Numbered from the stretch's first letter, positions 1-11,103 are shown. The stretch is 64,000 bases of DNA from Closterium sp. Naga37s-1 (GCA_947471745.1 CANJKZ010000093.1:1845501-1909500); one strand, 5' to 3'. Made by a program: numbers and translations. The notes: generated by a model from the sequence alone, not told the origin.

Positions 1-831
1 TCCTCTTCCGCCTTGCTGGTTGGAGGGCTCCTCCTCATTGGACGCTCCTCTCCCAGCCCCTTGCCATTTCTTGCCTCTGCCCCTTTTTCCTCCTTGCATG
101 GCGTAGCTGCTGCTCCCCTCTTCACCTCCCCTCAGTTGGCGCCTCCTGAAGTCCTCCTCGAGAATTTTGGTGCGAATCCACTCAAAGGTCCAGGAGCTCT
201 GGTTTTGAGGAAGGCTCAGGCCGCTTGTGAAGATCATCCATGACTCCGGCAGCAGCGACAGCATCTTCATGCATTTGGTTTGTTCGGGGTAGACAATTCC
301 AGCGATGGCGAGCTTGGCGTAGAGGTCTCTCAGCTTGTCAAGGACGGGTTGAACGGGTTCTCCTTCACTGAGGCGAAGGGTGGAGAGCTCCCTCTCCAGC
401 ATGAGGGTAGCAACAACTGATGTGGGGGCGTGTAGATCCTTGAGCACTCTCCATGCCTTGGGTCCACACTCTTCCTCCAGGAGTAGGTGCATTATATGCT
501 GGCGTTGGGCAAGGTCCAGGCTCTGTGAAAGGATATAATATCCAGCTGATGAACGTTCATCCCAATCACCCTGAAGCTCCGGATTGCTGGGGCGCTTTTC
601 ACTACCGATCATGACTTTGAGAAGTCCTATCTGCCGAAAGTAAAGCTGCATCTTCCAGGACCAGTCGTCGTACCCTTCACCACTGAATTTTTCAACTGTG
701 AAGTTCTTCAGCACTTCCCTTAGCAGCGGGCCCTGGTTCGTCCGTGCTCCCCTAGGCGCGGATACTCCAGATTCCTGGCTACCAATGCTCGCGGGGGCTG
801 AGTTCCCTTCTTCACCAGTCTCTCCCATCAT
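1..831 (-). CDS. Copia gag, N-terminal part (TE-A), runs off the window
   Basis: The minus frame is open from an ATG-ATG pair at 831 to the window edge (277 codons) without a stop. The product starts MMGETGEEG, has a Copia gag (UBN2/DUF4219-like) core with VEKFSGEGYDDWSWKMQ and LPESW, and reaches ILEEDFRRRQLRGG followed by a Gly/Arg/Lys-rich basic stretch. The same ILxEDFRRR motif occurs in the intact gag of TE-F. Gag forms the virus-like particle that packages element RNA. A tRNA-iMet primer site and an LTR lie directly upstream, so this is the 5' end of a minus-strand Copia element whose pol lies outside the window. No break is visible in the part seen. Confidence 0.85.
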   Translation of the reverse strand, partial: MMGETGEEGNSAPASIGSQESGVSAPRGARTNQGPLLREVLKNFTVEKFSGEGYDDWSWKMQLYFRQIGLLKVMIGSEKRPSNPELQGDWDERSSAGYYILSQSLDLAQRQHIMHLLLEEECGPKAWRVLKDLHAPTSVVATLMLERELSTLRLSEGEPVQPVLDKLRDLYAKLAIAGIVYPEQTKCMKMLSLLPESWMIFTSGLSLPQNQSSWTFEWIRTKILEEDFRRRQLRGGEEGSSSYAMQGGKRGRGKKWQGAGRGASNEEEPSNQQGGRG

Positions 832-856
832 TGGGTACGTCAGGAACGACTAAGGA

Positions 857-871
857 CCAGCTCTGATACCA
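857..871 (-). promoter_or_regulatory. Primer-binding site for tRNA-iMet (TE-A)
   Basis: On the minus strand this reads TGGTATCAGAGCTGG, the standard plant Copia primer site complementary to the 3' end of initiator tRNA-Met. It sits two bases from the LTR, as in TE-E and TE-F, and fixes the orientation of the element as minus. Confidence 0.9.
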
Positions 872-873
872 CT

Positions 874-2111
874 TTTTAAGGTTAAGTACTATGCGGAAGC
901 GATTAACTCAGTACCACAAGCAAAAACTAGGCAACACTTAACATCACTTGTGAACCAAGTGAGTAGTTATGCCAAGCTTAGCTTGTAGAGTGAGCGTTCT
1001 GGTTGAGCCGAGTTTCGGCAGCAGTTCGTTGTGTTTCTACTCTCGTCAATACGTAGTAGTAGAATGCACTGTTGAAATCATAAAACATTGTTGAATCAAA
1101 AGCAAATACAGGCACACATATATGAAAGGTCCTAGGCACACAAAGGAAACACACAAGGCAGTTGTCTAACAGTCGTCCAGGTCTTTGCCTTGCTGTCATT
1201 GAAAACGGTTGTTTAACTGCCCTTGAATTTGGCTTGATATGCCACTGTAGAATAACTGTCTTCCACTGCACTGCTGCCAAATTCTGCTGCTGACTCCCCT
1301 CATGAACATTCATGATCGCGCATGTACAAATCATGAACACTCGTGTGGGTTTCCCATTTTTCAGTTACAAAACAGGCTTTACCGTTTTGTACCACTGTTG
1401 AAATAATGACGCAAGGCAGCGCGGCTTTCTGGCGAATTTTCCTGCACGCCAAGTCAGCACGAAATCCCGTTAGTCAACTGTAGAATCCCGAGTGCCCCAC
1501 GTGCCCCACATGCCCCTCATCACGACCGAGATATTTCTCGGTCGTGCAGGACAAAACACTCGCTGACGCGATCGTGCGCTGTCCTGCACGTGACGAGGCG
1601 ATCATGTCGCTTCGTTCTGTAGCGATCGTGCGTACAGTGCACGATCGAAACAGTTGCGACACACGCGCGGGCCCTGCACGGCCACACGCGCATGTCAGGA
1701 CCCCACGCGCGGGTCCTGACTTCGCGCACTTTTTAGTTGAACAGGGCGAAATGGTCAACGGGGCTGGTCAAACAATCGAGCCCCACACCAAACACACTCG
1801 ACACTCACAACAGCACTCATGAAAACAACTCGACATTCATGAAATACAGAACACTCATGAAACACATAACTTTCATGAGCGCACATGTTCGTTGATGAAA
1901 ACAAACATGAGCGTACATGAGCCGACATGAACAAACATGAGCCGACATGAACGAACATGACTCGTCATGATCCGTCATGACCGAACATGATCCCACAGCA
2001 ACAACACATGAAACAAAAATGCGAAAACGAATGCACACAGAACACACACAAAATGCATGACATAATGCAGGCGGCTGGTTGCAGTGCAAAAATAGTATTT
2101 TGCACCCAACA
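874..2111 (-). repeat. 5' LTR of TE-A (about 1.24 kb)
   Basis: It lies between the PBS at 857-871 and a CAACA end at 2111. A second, diverged copy is present at about 54455-55627 in the same orientation, with shared blocks including the ATGCGGAAGCG start, ACCGTTTTGTACC, an 11-bp-stem hairpin (1521-1546) and a closing TTTTGCACYCAACA. A stretch at 1815-1995 is a degenerate array of CATGA-containing 10-12-mers. The 874 boundary is approximate because no clear TG start is seen there. Confidence 0.75.
1521..1546. other. Conserved LTR hairpin, 11-bp stem, TATT loop
   Basis: CACGACCGAGA, loop TATT, TCTCGGTCGTG: a perfect stem. The homologous hairpin at 54988-55013 has CATGACCGAGA/TCTCGGTCATG, i.e. 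a C-G pair replaced by T-A with pairing kept. Function is unknown; an RNA element in the LTR transcript is possible. Confidence 0.6.
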
Positions 2112-2354
2112 AATAGGACAATACGATAAATCCCAGTGACCAATGGACATTTTCCAGAATGAAATCACCTTTGTGACTACCAAGGCTCCTAAGAAACGGG
2201 TTTAGGAAGTGGAAAGGAGGAACGGAAAGAAATAGCCGGTACAACAAATAAAACAGAAAAAGGTATGAGGTGTGACCAAGGTTAAAAAATACGGTCGTTT
2301 TTTTAAAAATTGCTCTATGATTTCTCACAAGAGTCTATTATACGAAACCGTATT

Positions 2355-2594
2355 GAGCGAAAGCGAGAGCGAGAGCGAGAGCGAGAGCGAGTGCGAGTGC
2401 GAGAGCGAGAGCGAGAGCGAGTGCGAGTGCGAGTGCGAGTGCGAGTGCGAGAGCGAGAGCGAGAGCGAGAGCGAGAGCGAGAGCGAGAGCGAGAGCGAGA
2501 GCGAGTGCGAGTGCGAGTGCGAGTGCGAGTGCGAGTGCGAGAGCGAGAGCGAGAGGGAGAGGGAGAGGGAGAGGGAGAGGGAGAGGGAGAGGGA

Positions 2595-2642
<48 letters not shown>
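2355..2642. repeat. GAGCGA/GTGCGA/GAGGGA hexanucleotide and GA microsatellite
   Basis: About 290 bp of 6-mer repeats grading from GAGCGA through GTGCGA and GAGGGA to (GA)n. All long ORFs across it (Ser-Glu, Arg-Glu or Leu-Ser repeats) are by-products of the repeat. Confidence 0.95.
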
Positions 2643-2645
<3 letters not shown>

Positions 2646-3564
2646 GGACAATCATAGAAACAAAACAGAAACAAAGCAAAACATAAAAGAAAAGCAACAA
2701 CAAGAGAGCCTATATATAGAGAAAACGAATGAAGGAAAGGTAAAGAGCGGGATACGGAATGAAAAACATATAGAGGCATATGAACGACCTAAAGACTAGG
2801 CACGCGACGAGATAAGCTGAAGGATAGAGGCATATGAACGACCTACATAAGGATTAGAACCTACACTTCAATAACTTTCAGTCTTTAAGAAACTAGTAGG
2901 ATACGACATAACAAAAACCTAGTATAACTTACCGTCACCTAACATAGTCCTAGTTTTAAGAGGGTTTCTGACCTTTGAGAGGTAGGTGGAGCGTTGGTGG
3001 CGGGAGCATACCACGAAGTAGGCTTCACTAGCACGAGGAAACGAGAGACAGAGAAAAGAACGAACAAACGAACGAGGAAAGAAAGATCAAGTTAGGAACG
3101 AGAAGTACGGTTGAAGGAAGAAGATGTGAAAGAAAATTTCAGAAAAAAAATCGAGGAAAGCTCGAACGAAATCGGAGTGAGAGAAAGAAAGGGAGGTGAG
3201 GCGGAAGAAGGAAAGACGAACGAAGGAAAGACGGCCGTGCAAGAGAGAAAAAAAATGAAAATGAACATGTTCAGAAGTCTACACAATGTACATTAAACGT
3301 AGGTGAAACTACGTTGCAACAATGAAAAACGACCAATCACGACATATTAACGTCTATATCTAGAAAAGGCTCGCTCTTAACTTTAGAACGAACTGATTAT
3401 TCTAGTCTTTAGTAGTCTCACCTAAGAAGCTGGGGGATGAGGACGTAGGAGCTACGAGAGGACTAGGAACCTTGAGGAAGGACGTCAGAACGAGAGAAGG
3501 AAATTTTACGAAACCCTAGGGAATTCTGGTTCGCGTCAAAACTAAATACTGTAGAAACTAAATA
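2643..3564. other. Purine-rich stretch with no gene recognised
   Basis: AG-rich sequence with many short open frames of low-complexity Lys/Glu composition. A 20-nt direct repeat, AGAGGCATATGAACGACCTA, occurs near 2771 and 2826. I see no convincing coding region. Confidence 0.5.
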
Positions 3565-3631
3565 CTGGTTCGCGCAGTGGGTAACATCTGACTTCCTGAT
3601 CGTAAGGTCAGGAGGTCGATTCCCGAGTGCG
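3565..3631 (+). pseudogene. tRNA-like relic, possibly SINE-derived
   Basis: The segment carries a box-A-like GCGCAGTGGGTAAC and, 38 bases on, a box-B-like GGTCGATTCCC, the spacing of a tRNA. The D-stem and anticodon stem do not pair cleanly (CTGAC/GTCAG are too far apart), and box B is one T short of GGTTCGANTCC. It is therefore a decayed tRNA or the head of a tRNA-derived SINE, not a working tRNA gene. Confidence 0.35.
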
Positions 3632-4148
3632 TAAACAGAAGAAGGAAATTGAAAGTTTTTGTGACGTACACTTGTAACAAGAGAAAAATGAACATAACAA
3701 TTGACATACACTTAAAGTCCAATCACCCGAAATACAAAGAACGAGGACCCGATTTCAGGTCTTGGGCTTTAACCCAAAACGTTCTCAACACTTTGTAGAA
3801 CATCCCTTCTGAATTTAGGTGCGCGATCAAAAAGTGCCAATTTCGATTCTCAATGCCTGCTATTTTAATCAGTTCAAATAAAAGAGGCATAAAGTCCCAC
3901 ATAGCTCAACATTTTAAATAGAGATAGAAATCAAAGAAATTATACTCGTGCAAAACAGCTTCGCAACCCTAAGACGATTTCGTCGCCTCTTGTTTTTGTT
4001 TTTTTTTTTTTTTTTGGAGGTGAAAATGCACTATATAATGAGATTATACAATGCAAAACACCACGGTCGTAACCGGTTAGGGAGGGGTTAGGTCAATGTA
4101 CTGGCCCCAGTAGGGCTTGGGTACACTGTACCGTACCCTCGCAACCTA
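3632..4148. other. Non-coding stretch with a 17-nt T run
   Basis: No gene recognised. A run of 17 T at 3999-4015 would read as a poly(A) tail on the minus strand about 130 bp past the stop of the minus ORF at 4149-4895. Confidence 0.5.
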
Positions 4149-4895
4149 TTATGGGGGTTTAAACACTAGGCGCCTGAAAAACTCATCTTGCCCGATTGGG
4201 CTTGGTGTACCACTGGTTGGCTTGAGCTGTTGCACGCTCTCTTCAGTTGCACTTCTCTGACTCTGGGAGAGGAGGGTTGGAGCATCTGCTGCCTCTCTTC
4301 CAGAATCTTCTCTTGAGAGAAATGTAACTTCAGTTTCATGGCGCCTGCTTGCTAAAAGGTAGTCGTCTCTATCCGCAAATTGAAGGTAGACTTCTTGAAA
4401 CGTAGGAAACTCTCCATCGTCGTCATCTTTCTCCTCAGTAAAAAACCAACCGCCGTCTTCAAAAATTCCAGCAATGAAAAGCTCGTCTTCACATTCATGA
4501 CCTATGTTAGGATGAAGCGTGACTTCTGGACATGCAGGCGACTTAAATCCTGTTTTCTTCAAATCTGTTTCTGATTCGCGTGATTGCGGTTTCACGTCTC
4601 TTGCAATCAGTCGGCTTGTTGGTGAAACTCCTTCATTTGCCCTTTTGTCGTCCAGGTAGAAACTATTTTGTGACCTGAAGCTTTCTCGACAAGCCTTGTG
4701 AAGCTGCTCAGACTTTAGATGCCGTTGAACTGCAGAGAAGGAAGATAACCTGAAAATATTTTGCCCAGTAATCTCCTTGTACTTCTGAGATTCGACTTCC
4801 ATTGCCTTTTTGTCGTCCAGGTAAGAAACATCTTGAACTTCTGAAGTTTTGGAAGCCATTCTTAAAAAAAGTATCTCTTGAAATACCCCTGCCAT
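4149..4895 (-). CDS. Hypothetical protein ORF with internal repeats (possible retrocopy or exon)
   Basis: An open frame of 248 codons from the ATG at 4895; the same frame stays open upstream past 5056 without another ATG, so this may be an exon or a 5'-truncated copy. I do not recognise a domain. The product is acidic and Ser-rich and contains two YLDDK-A segments and, counting the upstream open part, two copies of YKEIT..NIFRLSSFS (around 4745-4795 and 4985-5035), so the region arose partly by internal duplication. A 17-nt T run at 3999-4015 could be the poly(A) tail of a reverse-transcribed copy. No LTR or TE domain is visible. It could be a host exon, a processed pseudogene or chance. Confidence 0.4.
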   Translation of the reverse strand: MAGVFQEILFLRMASKTSEVQDVSYLDDKKAMEVESQKYKEITGQNIFRLSSFSAVQRHLKSEQLHKACRESFRSQNSFYLDDKRANEGVSPTSRLIARDVKPQSRESETDLKKTGFKSPACPEVTLHPNIGHECEDELFIAGIFEDGGWFFTEEKDDDDGEFPTFQEVYLQFADRDDYLLASRRHETEVTFLSREDSGREAADAPTLLSQSQRSATEESVQQLKPTSGTPSPIGQDEFFRRLVFKPP

Positions 4896-5217
4896 AACTC
4901 CTTGTGACTTGAGGCGATCTGTAATGCTTGCTCGATGAACCTTGTGATGTTCCTCATCAGGTTTTGCTTGCCGTTGAAGTTCTGAGAATGATGATAGCCT
5001 GAAAATATTTCGCCGAGTAATCTCCTTATACTTGAACTTCCAACTTCGGGTTGCACCTGGTTTTAATCTCCATCCTGGACGTCGCGCTGCAGCCGATGTG
5101 ACTCTCTTGGAACAGGCAGTGCAATGACATGAAAGTGAGCAGCTCGTTGACTGGTTTGAAGGGTCTTGCTTGAGTAGTAACGACGACCAGATGTTCTCGG
5201 TATGAACATAATTTTGG

Positions 5218-5868
5218 TGCCCCCGTTGCGGCCCTGACCTCGCCGCCCGTCGCGGCCCTGCCCTGCCGCCACCCGTCGCGGCCCTGCCCTGCAGCCGCCT
5301 TGTCGCGGCCCTGCCCTGCTGCCGCCCCGTCGCGGCCCTGCTCTGCCGCCGCCTCGTCGCGGCCCTGCCCTACAACCGCCCCGTTGCGGCCCTGACCTAA
5401 CTGCCCGTCGCGGCCCTGCCCTGCACCCGCTCCTGGTAAGCGCGTCGCCCCTGCCCTGCCCGTCGCGTCACCCTAGGGCACGCGCGCCGCCCCTGCCCTG
5501 CCCGTCGCGTCGCCCTAGGGCCCGCGCGCCGCCCCTGCCCTGCCCGTCGCGTCGCCCTAGGGCCCGCGCGCCGCCCCTGCCCTGCCCGTCGCGTCACCCT
5601 AGGGCCACCGCGCCGCCCTGCCCTGCCCGTCGCGTCGCCCTAGGGCACGCGCGCCGCCCCGTGCAAGCCGCCCGCGCGCAGACCCTTGAAGCCCGCGCGC
5701 CGCCCGTCTGCAGCCCGCGAGCCTCCCCTGCAGCCCGCGAACCGCCCCTGCAGCCAGCACGCCTGCCTCTTGCAGCCAGCACACTGCCCCTGCAGCCCGC
5801 GAGCCACCCCTGCAGCCCGCGAGCCGCCTCTGCAGCGCCAAACGCGCCCTGCAAAACCCTAAATAACT
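5218..5868. repeat. GC-rich degenerate tandem repeats
   Basis: First part (about 5225-5400): copies of GTCGCGGCCCTGCCCTGC with spacers. Second part (5400-5660): copies of about 48 bp containing GCCGCCCCTGCCCTGCCCGT and CGTCGCCCTAGGGC. Third part (5690-5840): repeats of CCCTGCAGCCCGCGAGCC. ORFs across it are compositional. It ends at a 20-nt A run (5869-5888). Confidence 0.85.
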
Positions 5869-6018
5869 AAAAAAAAAAAAAAAAAAAAGGAGCCCTAGGT
5901 GCTGCTGCCCTAGGAGCTACTGCCTGCTGCTACAGCTGTTACTGCTGCTACTGCTACTACTGCTGCTACTGCTGCTACTGCTGCTACTACTGCTACTGCT
6001 GCTCCTGGCGGTGGCCAG

Positions 6019-6840
6019 ATGCAGCTCCAGCGACGTCCGCGAGAGTCCCTCACGTCCCAGCAGCTTCGTGAGTGGTACGCTGGTTGGTGTCGTGGCGGCG
6101 GCCGTCGTGGCAGTCGCCCTGGAGCTGGTCAGTCGGGAGCCTCTGGCAGTGGCCAGATGCAGATGCAGCGGCGCCCGCGTGAGACCCTTACGCCCCTGCA
6201 GCTTCGTGAGTGGTACGCTCAGAGTAGAGGGTATCGGAGTACCGTTCGCTGGCCGTACGTCATTCGCACAGGTGATCGGGCTGGTCAGACTTGCGGGACG
6301 GTTGGTCACACGCATTCCCGCTGCTTCGCCTGTCTGAGCGACGCCTGGCGTACCGAGTGGGGCGACGAGTTTGAGCTCCCCGACTGGCTGGAGCTGCTTA
6401 GACAGAGGGTGGATATCTTTGCTCTTGACTATGATGCTATCCTCACTGCCATGTATGCATTGTCTACTAGTGCTGAGGGTGCCTGTTACCTGTTTGTCCC
6501 GCCTGACCCAGGTATAGAGTCTGCTGCTCTAGGTGCTGGTGAGGCTGCTGCTCTAGGTGCTAGTGAGTCTACTGCACTAGGTGCTGGTGAGGCTGCTGCT
6601 CTAGGTGCTAGTGAGTCTGCTGCTCCAGGTGCTGGTGAGTCTGCTCTCTCCGGTACTGCGCCTGCTGAGGCCTTGCACACCTTCACACTTGACTCAGGTG
6701 CTTCCCGCTCCTTCTTTCGCGACAGCACCACACTCAGTCGGCCTGTCGCAGTCTCCCTGGCGGACCCCTCTGGGGGCCCCGTCCTTGCGCACTCCTCCAC
6801 GGTCCTGCCGTGTCCGGCTGTCTCGTCTGGCTCCATGTAG
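6019..6840 (+). pseudogene. TE-B gag remnant and aspartic protease
   Basis: 273 codons; the frame also reads back through a CTG/ACT trinucleotide tract to about 5930. Near the start, a unit containing QRRPRE.LT..QLREWYA occurs twice (around 6019-6090 and 6155-6220). A Cys/His cluster (CGTVGHTHSRCFAC) follows, then Ala/Gly/Glu-rich repeats, then the protease motif LDSGASRSF (about 6690). The frame ends in TAG at 6838-6840, but the same frame continues directly into the next segment, so this is a nonsense change, not a natural end. Confidence 0.8.
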
Positions 6841-6870
6841 GGTCTCCACCTCCCCTCGTTCTCTACGAAC

Positions 6871-9114
6871 TTGGTGAGTGGAGCTGACCTCCAGGATGAG
6901 TGGGTTGACTTGTTCACTCCTGGGGGTCAGCGTGTGACCCACTGTACGTGCTCCCGGACTGGCCGGCACCTGGCCATGTTCACCCGAGCGCCTGGCTCGA
7001 GTCTGTACACAATGACTACTGTGTCTCCTCAGGCAGCTGCGTCTGCGTCTGCGTTTGCGTCAGGTCAGCTAGCGGCCCCCTGCTCGTGTCGCGCTTTGTC
7101 GCACCAGACCGTCCTTTGGCACCACCGTCTTGGTCACCCCTCGGTGCAGCGCCTTCGTGGCATGCACCGACGAGTCCTTCTCTCTGGTCTTCCAAGGGTT
7201 CTCCCTCCCCTCCCACCCTCGCCTGCCCCTCCCTGCCTTCCCTGTGTCGAGGGGCGGCAGCGCGCCGCTCCTCACTCCTCCTCGTTTCCCCCGACGACTG
7301 CTCCCCTGCAGACCCAGCACATGGACGTGTGGGGCCCAGCCCGCGTCCGTGGACAGGACCGCGAGCGGTACTTCTTGCTGGTCGTTGACGACTACACGCG
7401 TTACACCACGGTCTTCCCCTTGCGCACCAAGGGTGAGGTCCCTGATGTTTTGATCCCCTGGATCCGCGCTGCCCGTCTCCAGCTCCGCGAGCGGTTTGAG
7501 ACGGACTTTCTCGTCCTGCGTCTGCACTCTGACAGAGGTGGTGAGTTTGCCTCTGACTTTCTGCAAGACTTTTGTCGTGGGGAGGGCATTCGCCAGACTT
7601 TCACGCTCCCGGCCTCACCGCAGCAGAATGGGGTTGCTGAGCGCCGCATTGGCTTAGTCATGGAGGTCGCTCGTACCTCCATGGTCCATGCGGCTGCCCC
7701 CCATTTTCTGTGGCCGTTTGCGGTCCGATACGCTGCGCATCAGCTCAACCTCTGGCCCTGTGTCTCCTTGCCGGAGACCTCGCCCACACTGCGTTGGACA
7801 GGGAAGGTTGGCGATGCGTCAGTGTTTCGGGTCTGGGGTTCTCGTGCCTTTGTCCGCGATACGTCCGCGGACAAGCTCTCTGCCCGTGCTATTCCCTGCG
7901 TCTTCCTTGGCTTTGTCCCTGACGCGCCTGGCTGGCAGTTTTACCACCCCACCTCGCGCCGTGTCCTCCCCTCTCAGGACGTCACGTTCGACGAGTCGGT
8001 TCCTTTTTACCGTCTCTTCCCCTACCGCACTGCTTCTCTCCCCCCCCCCGCCGCTCTTCCTTGCACCAGGTCCTCCTCCGGTAGACCCCCTCCCTCAGGT
8101 GTGTCCCAGTTAGACGCTGTCGAGCCTGTCGAGGTAGCGGTTGACTCTGGTGCTGCTACTAGGGGTGGTGCTGCTGGGGGTGCTGAGCCTGAGCGTGCGG
8201 AGCCTGGGGGTGCTGAGCCTGAGCGTGTGGAGCCTGGGGGTGCTGAGCCTGAGCGTGTAGAGCCTGGGGGTGCTGCGCCTGGGGTTGCTGAGTCTGAGGG
8301 TGCGGAGCCTGGGGGTGCTGAGTCTGGGGGTGCTGAGCCTGGAGGTGCTGAGCCTGGGGGTGCTGAGCCTGCGGTTGCTGAGACTGGGGGCGCTGAGTCT
8401 GCTGGAGTTCCTGCAGGTGCCTCGTCTCGGCGGGATCCTCTCTCTCCACCGGAGCTGCGCGAGTGTTTTGTTCGCCGCTGGAGACTCCAGCGAAGTGCTG
8501 CTGGAGCTGATGGAGCTGCTGGAGGTACTGCTAGTGCTGCTGGAGCTGCTGGAGCTGCTGGAGGTACTGCTGGTGCTGGAGCTGCTGGAGGTGCTGGAGC
8601 CGCTGGTCCTGGAGGTGCTCGTACTGGAGGTACTGGAGCTGCTGGGGCTGGTGGTGCTGCAGGAGTTGGAGCTGGAGGTGCTGGAGCTGTTGCTGCTGGA
8701 GGTGCTGCTGGAGCTGGAGCTGCTGGAGGTACTGGAGCTGGTGGTGCTGCGGGAGTTGGAGCTGGAGACCCTGGAGCTGGGGGTACTGGTGCTGTCTCTG
8801 CTGTTTCTGGAGGCGCTGCGCGGCCGCGGCCGTACTACGTTCTGCTCGTTCAGCAGGTTCTTGGCCTCCCGCTTTCCACTGGTCCTCCTCATCCCTTACT
8901 GAGTCCACAGCTTGACCAGTCGCAGTCACAGTTACAGCCAGCCTCTCCACTGCCTGGTCCTTCTCTTTACTCTGGGCCGACAAGGGGTCTTACGGAGCGT
9001 CGTGAGCTCGTCCTGCGTCACCTGAGTCTCGTCATGCGTCGCCTCTTCGCGCTGTCCGCATTGGTCGTCGTGTTCCGCGTCAGCGTCCTCCCCCTGTCCC
9101 TGGCACACACCTGA
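6871..9114 (+). pseudogene. TE-B integrase segment plus repeat-rich linker
   Basis: Same frame as the protease segment. It has the GAG-pre-integrase zinc finger (HHRLGH ... CLPC), the integrase core with MDVWGP, the DDY strand, HSDRGGEF and QQNGVAERR (D, D and E catalytic positions), then the C-terminal part ending FYRLFPYR. A linker of GGAEPER repeats (8160-8400) and Gly/Ala repeats (8500-8815) follows. Between about 9003 and 9060 the frame shifts, so the last 20-40 codons are out of phase. Confidence 0.85.
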
Positions 9115-9692
9115 TGGCACTTCGTCCTTCCACTGCTCCGCAGCGTGTCCCTCTGCCGTCTCCTCCTGCGTCCTCTCTTCCTGACGGTCCGGACCCGGAG
9201 TCTGACTCCCTTCGTGCTGCTAGTCCTACTGTCACGCGTCTCCTGGCCACTGTAGTCACTGACCCTTTGTTTGAGTCTACTGCTGCGTCTGCTCTTGTTG
9301 CTGAGCTTGTTGACTTTGCTGCCACCTGTCGTCTAGACAACGCCGCTAGTCTTGTTGCTGAGTCTGAGTCTGAGTCTGTTTGTCCTCCGTCCGTCGGGGG
9401 TGAGTGTGCCCTTAGCACGGACGTCCTTGAGGACAGAGAGGAGGAGTTTGAGTGCTTTGCCGCTGCTTTACCTCATCTCGTGTCCATCCTGCTTGCCCTT
9501 GAGGGAGACCCGGATGCACCAGAAATCCCGACCCCGCGCTCTTACGCAGAGGCGATAGAGGGTCCCTACTCCTCTCAGTGGCAGACAGCCATGGAGCAGA
9601 GATGGCTTCCTGGAAGTCCACAGGCACCTACGTCGACGAGTTTCCCCCGCCTGGGGCGAACATTGTCAGTGGCATGTGAATTTTTAGGGTGA
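9114..9692 (+). pseudogene. TE-B linker and start of RT
   Basis: A frame different from the integrase segment. The product has Ser/Pro/Glu-rich linker sequence, then PRSYAEAIEGPYSSQWQTAM, the usual lead-in to Copia RT. A frameshift follows near 9595 and, in the shifted frame, a TGA at about 9677 where a Trp would be expected. Confidence 0.75.
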
Positions 9693-10174
9693 AGCGGCCG
9701 CCGGGTTCTCCGCCTGTCTTCAAGGCGCGTTACGTTGCACGAGGCTTCAGTCAGCGAGAGGGAGTAGACTTCTTCCATACCTTCTCCCCTACCCCGAAGA
9801 TGACCACTGTTCGGGTTCTGCTGCACGTCGCCGCTCAGCGTGACTACGAGCTTCACTCTCTTGACTTCAGCACTGCTTTCCTACAGGGCAGCCTACACGA
9901 GGAGATCTGGCTGCGCCGCCCACCTGGCTTCACTGGGTCGTTTCCTGCTGGTACCCAGTGGAGCCTCCGGCGGCCAGTCTACGGTCTCCGCCAGGCGCCC
10001 CGTGAGTGGCACGACACACTGAGGAAGACTCTTGCGGCCCTTGGGATTGCTCCTTCCACTGCTGACCCGTCGCTGTTTCTACGCACCGACACCTCTCTGC
10101 CGCCGTTATTCGTTCTTGTGTACGTCGACGACTGGTCTTTGCTACTGCTGACACTGAGGGACTCGCCCACGTGA
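9689..10174 (+). pseudogene. TE-B reverse transcriptase
   Basis: KARYVARGFSQREGVDF, LDFSTAFLQGSLHEEIW (first catalytic Asp), YGLRQAPREW and LVYVDD (catalytic pair, about 10120) identify Copia RT. One base is missing right after YVDD, so the following thumb segment (10140-10425) is read in another frame and contains a further TAG near 10339. Confidence 0.88.
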
Positions 10175-10425
10175 ATTCGGAGCTGCAGAAGAGACACACG
10201 TGCACAGACCTGGTTGAGCTGAGCAGCTATCTTCGCTTGCGGATCGCCCGGGACAGAGCACAGCGCACCATTACCTTGACTCAGTCACACATGGTGCAGC
10301 AGGTCCTTCAGCGCTTCGGCTTCACGTACTCCTCGCCATAGCATACTCCTCTGCCTACTCGCCACTCGCTCTCAGCTCCACCTTCGGACGAGTCCGTAGA
10401 GCCGAGTGGTCCGTACCCAGAGCTT

Positions 10426-11103
10426 GTGGGCTGCCTCATGTACCTGATGACCTGCACTCGACCTGACCTTGCCTACCCTCTTAGCATTCTGGCACGCTAT
10501 GTCGCTCCTGGGAGACACAGGAAGGAGCACATGGATGCCGCTAAGAGGGTGTTGCGCTACTTGTGCAGTACGTCGGGCATGGGGCTCGTGCTTGGAGGAC
10601 GGGCTCGAGTTGTCCTCACTGGTCACGCAGACGCTTCCTGGGCTGACGACTTGGCTACGCAGCGGTCGTCACAGGGTTACACCTTCAGTCTTGGCTCCGG
10701 CTCTGTTTCTTGGCGGTCTACCCGCTCGTCTTCAGTTCTCAGCTCCAGTTGTGAGGCTGAGATCTACGCTGGGGCCATGGCTGCACAGGAGTTACGCTGG
10801 CTCACCTACCTGCTGACCGACCTGGGAGAGCCGCCTCGTTCTCCTCCAGTGCTGTACGTCGACAGCAAGGCCATGATTGCCTTGTGTCAGGAGCACAGAC
10901 TGGAGCACAGAACGAAGCACATTGCTCTGCGCTACTTCCTTGCTCGAGAGTTGCAGCAGCGTGGTCAGCTTCGTCTTGCTTACGTGGCCACTCGGGCCAA
11001 CACTGCTGATGTCTTCACCAAGGCACTTCAGCCTTGTGATCATCAGCGTTTCTGTACTGTTCTAGGCCTTGTGCCTACTGTGCCTCACTTGCTTACTTCT
11101 TGA
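10426..11103 (+). pseudogene. TE-B RNase H domain
   Basis: 225 codons covering the end of RT (CLMYLMTCTRPDLAYP) and Copia RNase H: HADASWADD, SSCEAEIYAGAMAAQELRW, YVDSKAMIALCQ, HRTKHIALRYF and NTADVFTKAL. All expected acidic positions are present. Intact as a segment, but upstream frames are broken. Confidence 0.88.

Larger units (their letters stand above)
5930..11103 (+). mobile_element. TE-B: decayed plus-strand Copia element
   Basis: Order of coding segments is gag-like Cys/His segment, protease, integrase, RT, RNase H, the Copia order. The reading frame is broken by at least three nonsense codons and three frameshifts. No 5' LTR or PBS was found; a GC-rich repeat and an A run lie just upstream. 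A TGTCAAACG at 11334 following TATGGGGGTG could be the start of a 3' LTR. Confidence 0.85.

Noticed and set aside
2310..2799. Ser-Glu, Arg-Glu and Leu-Ser repeat ORFs
   Set aside because: Direct products of the hexanucleotide and GA repeats.
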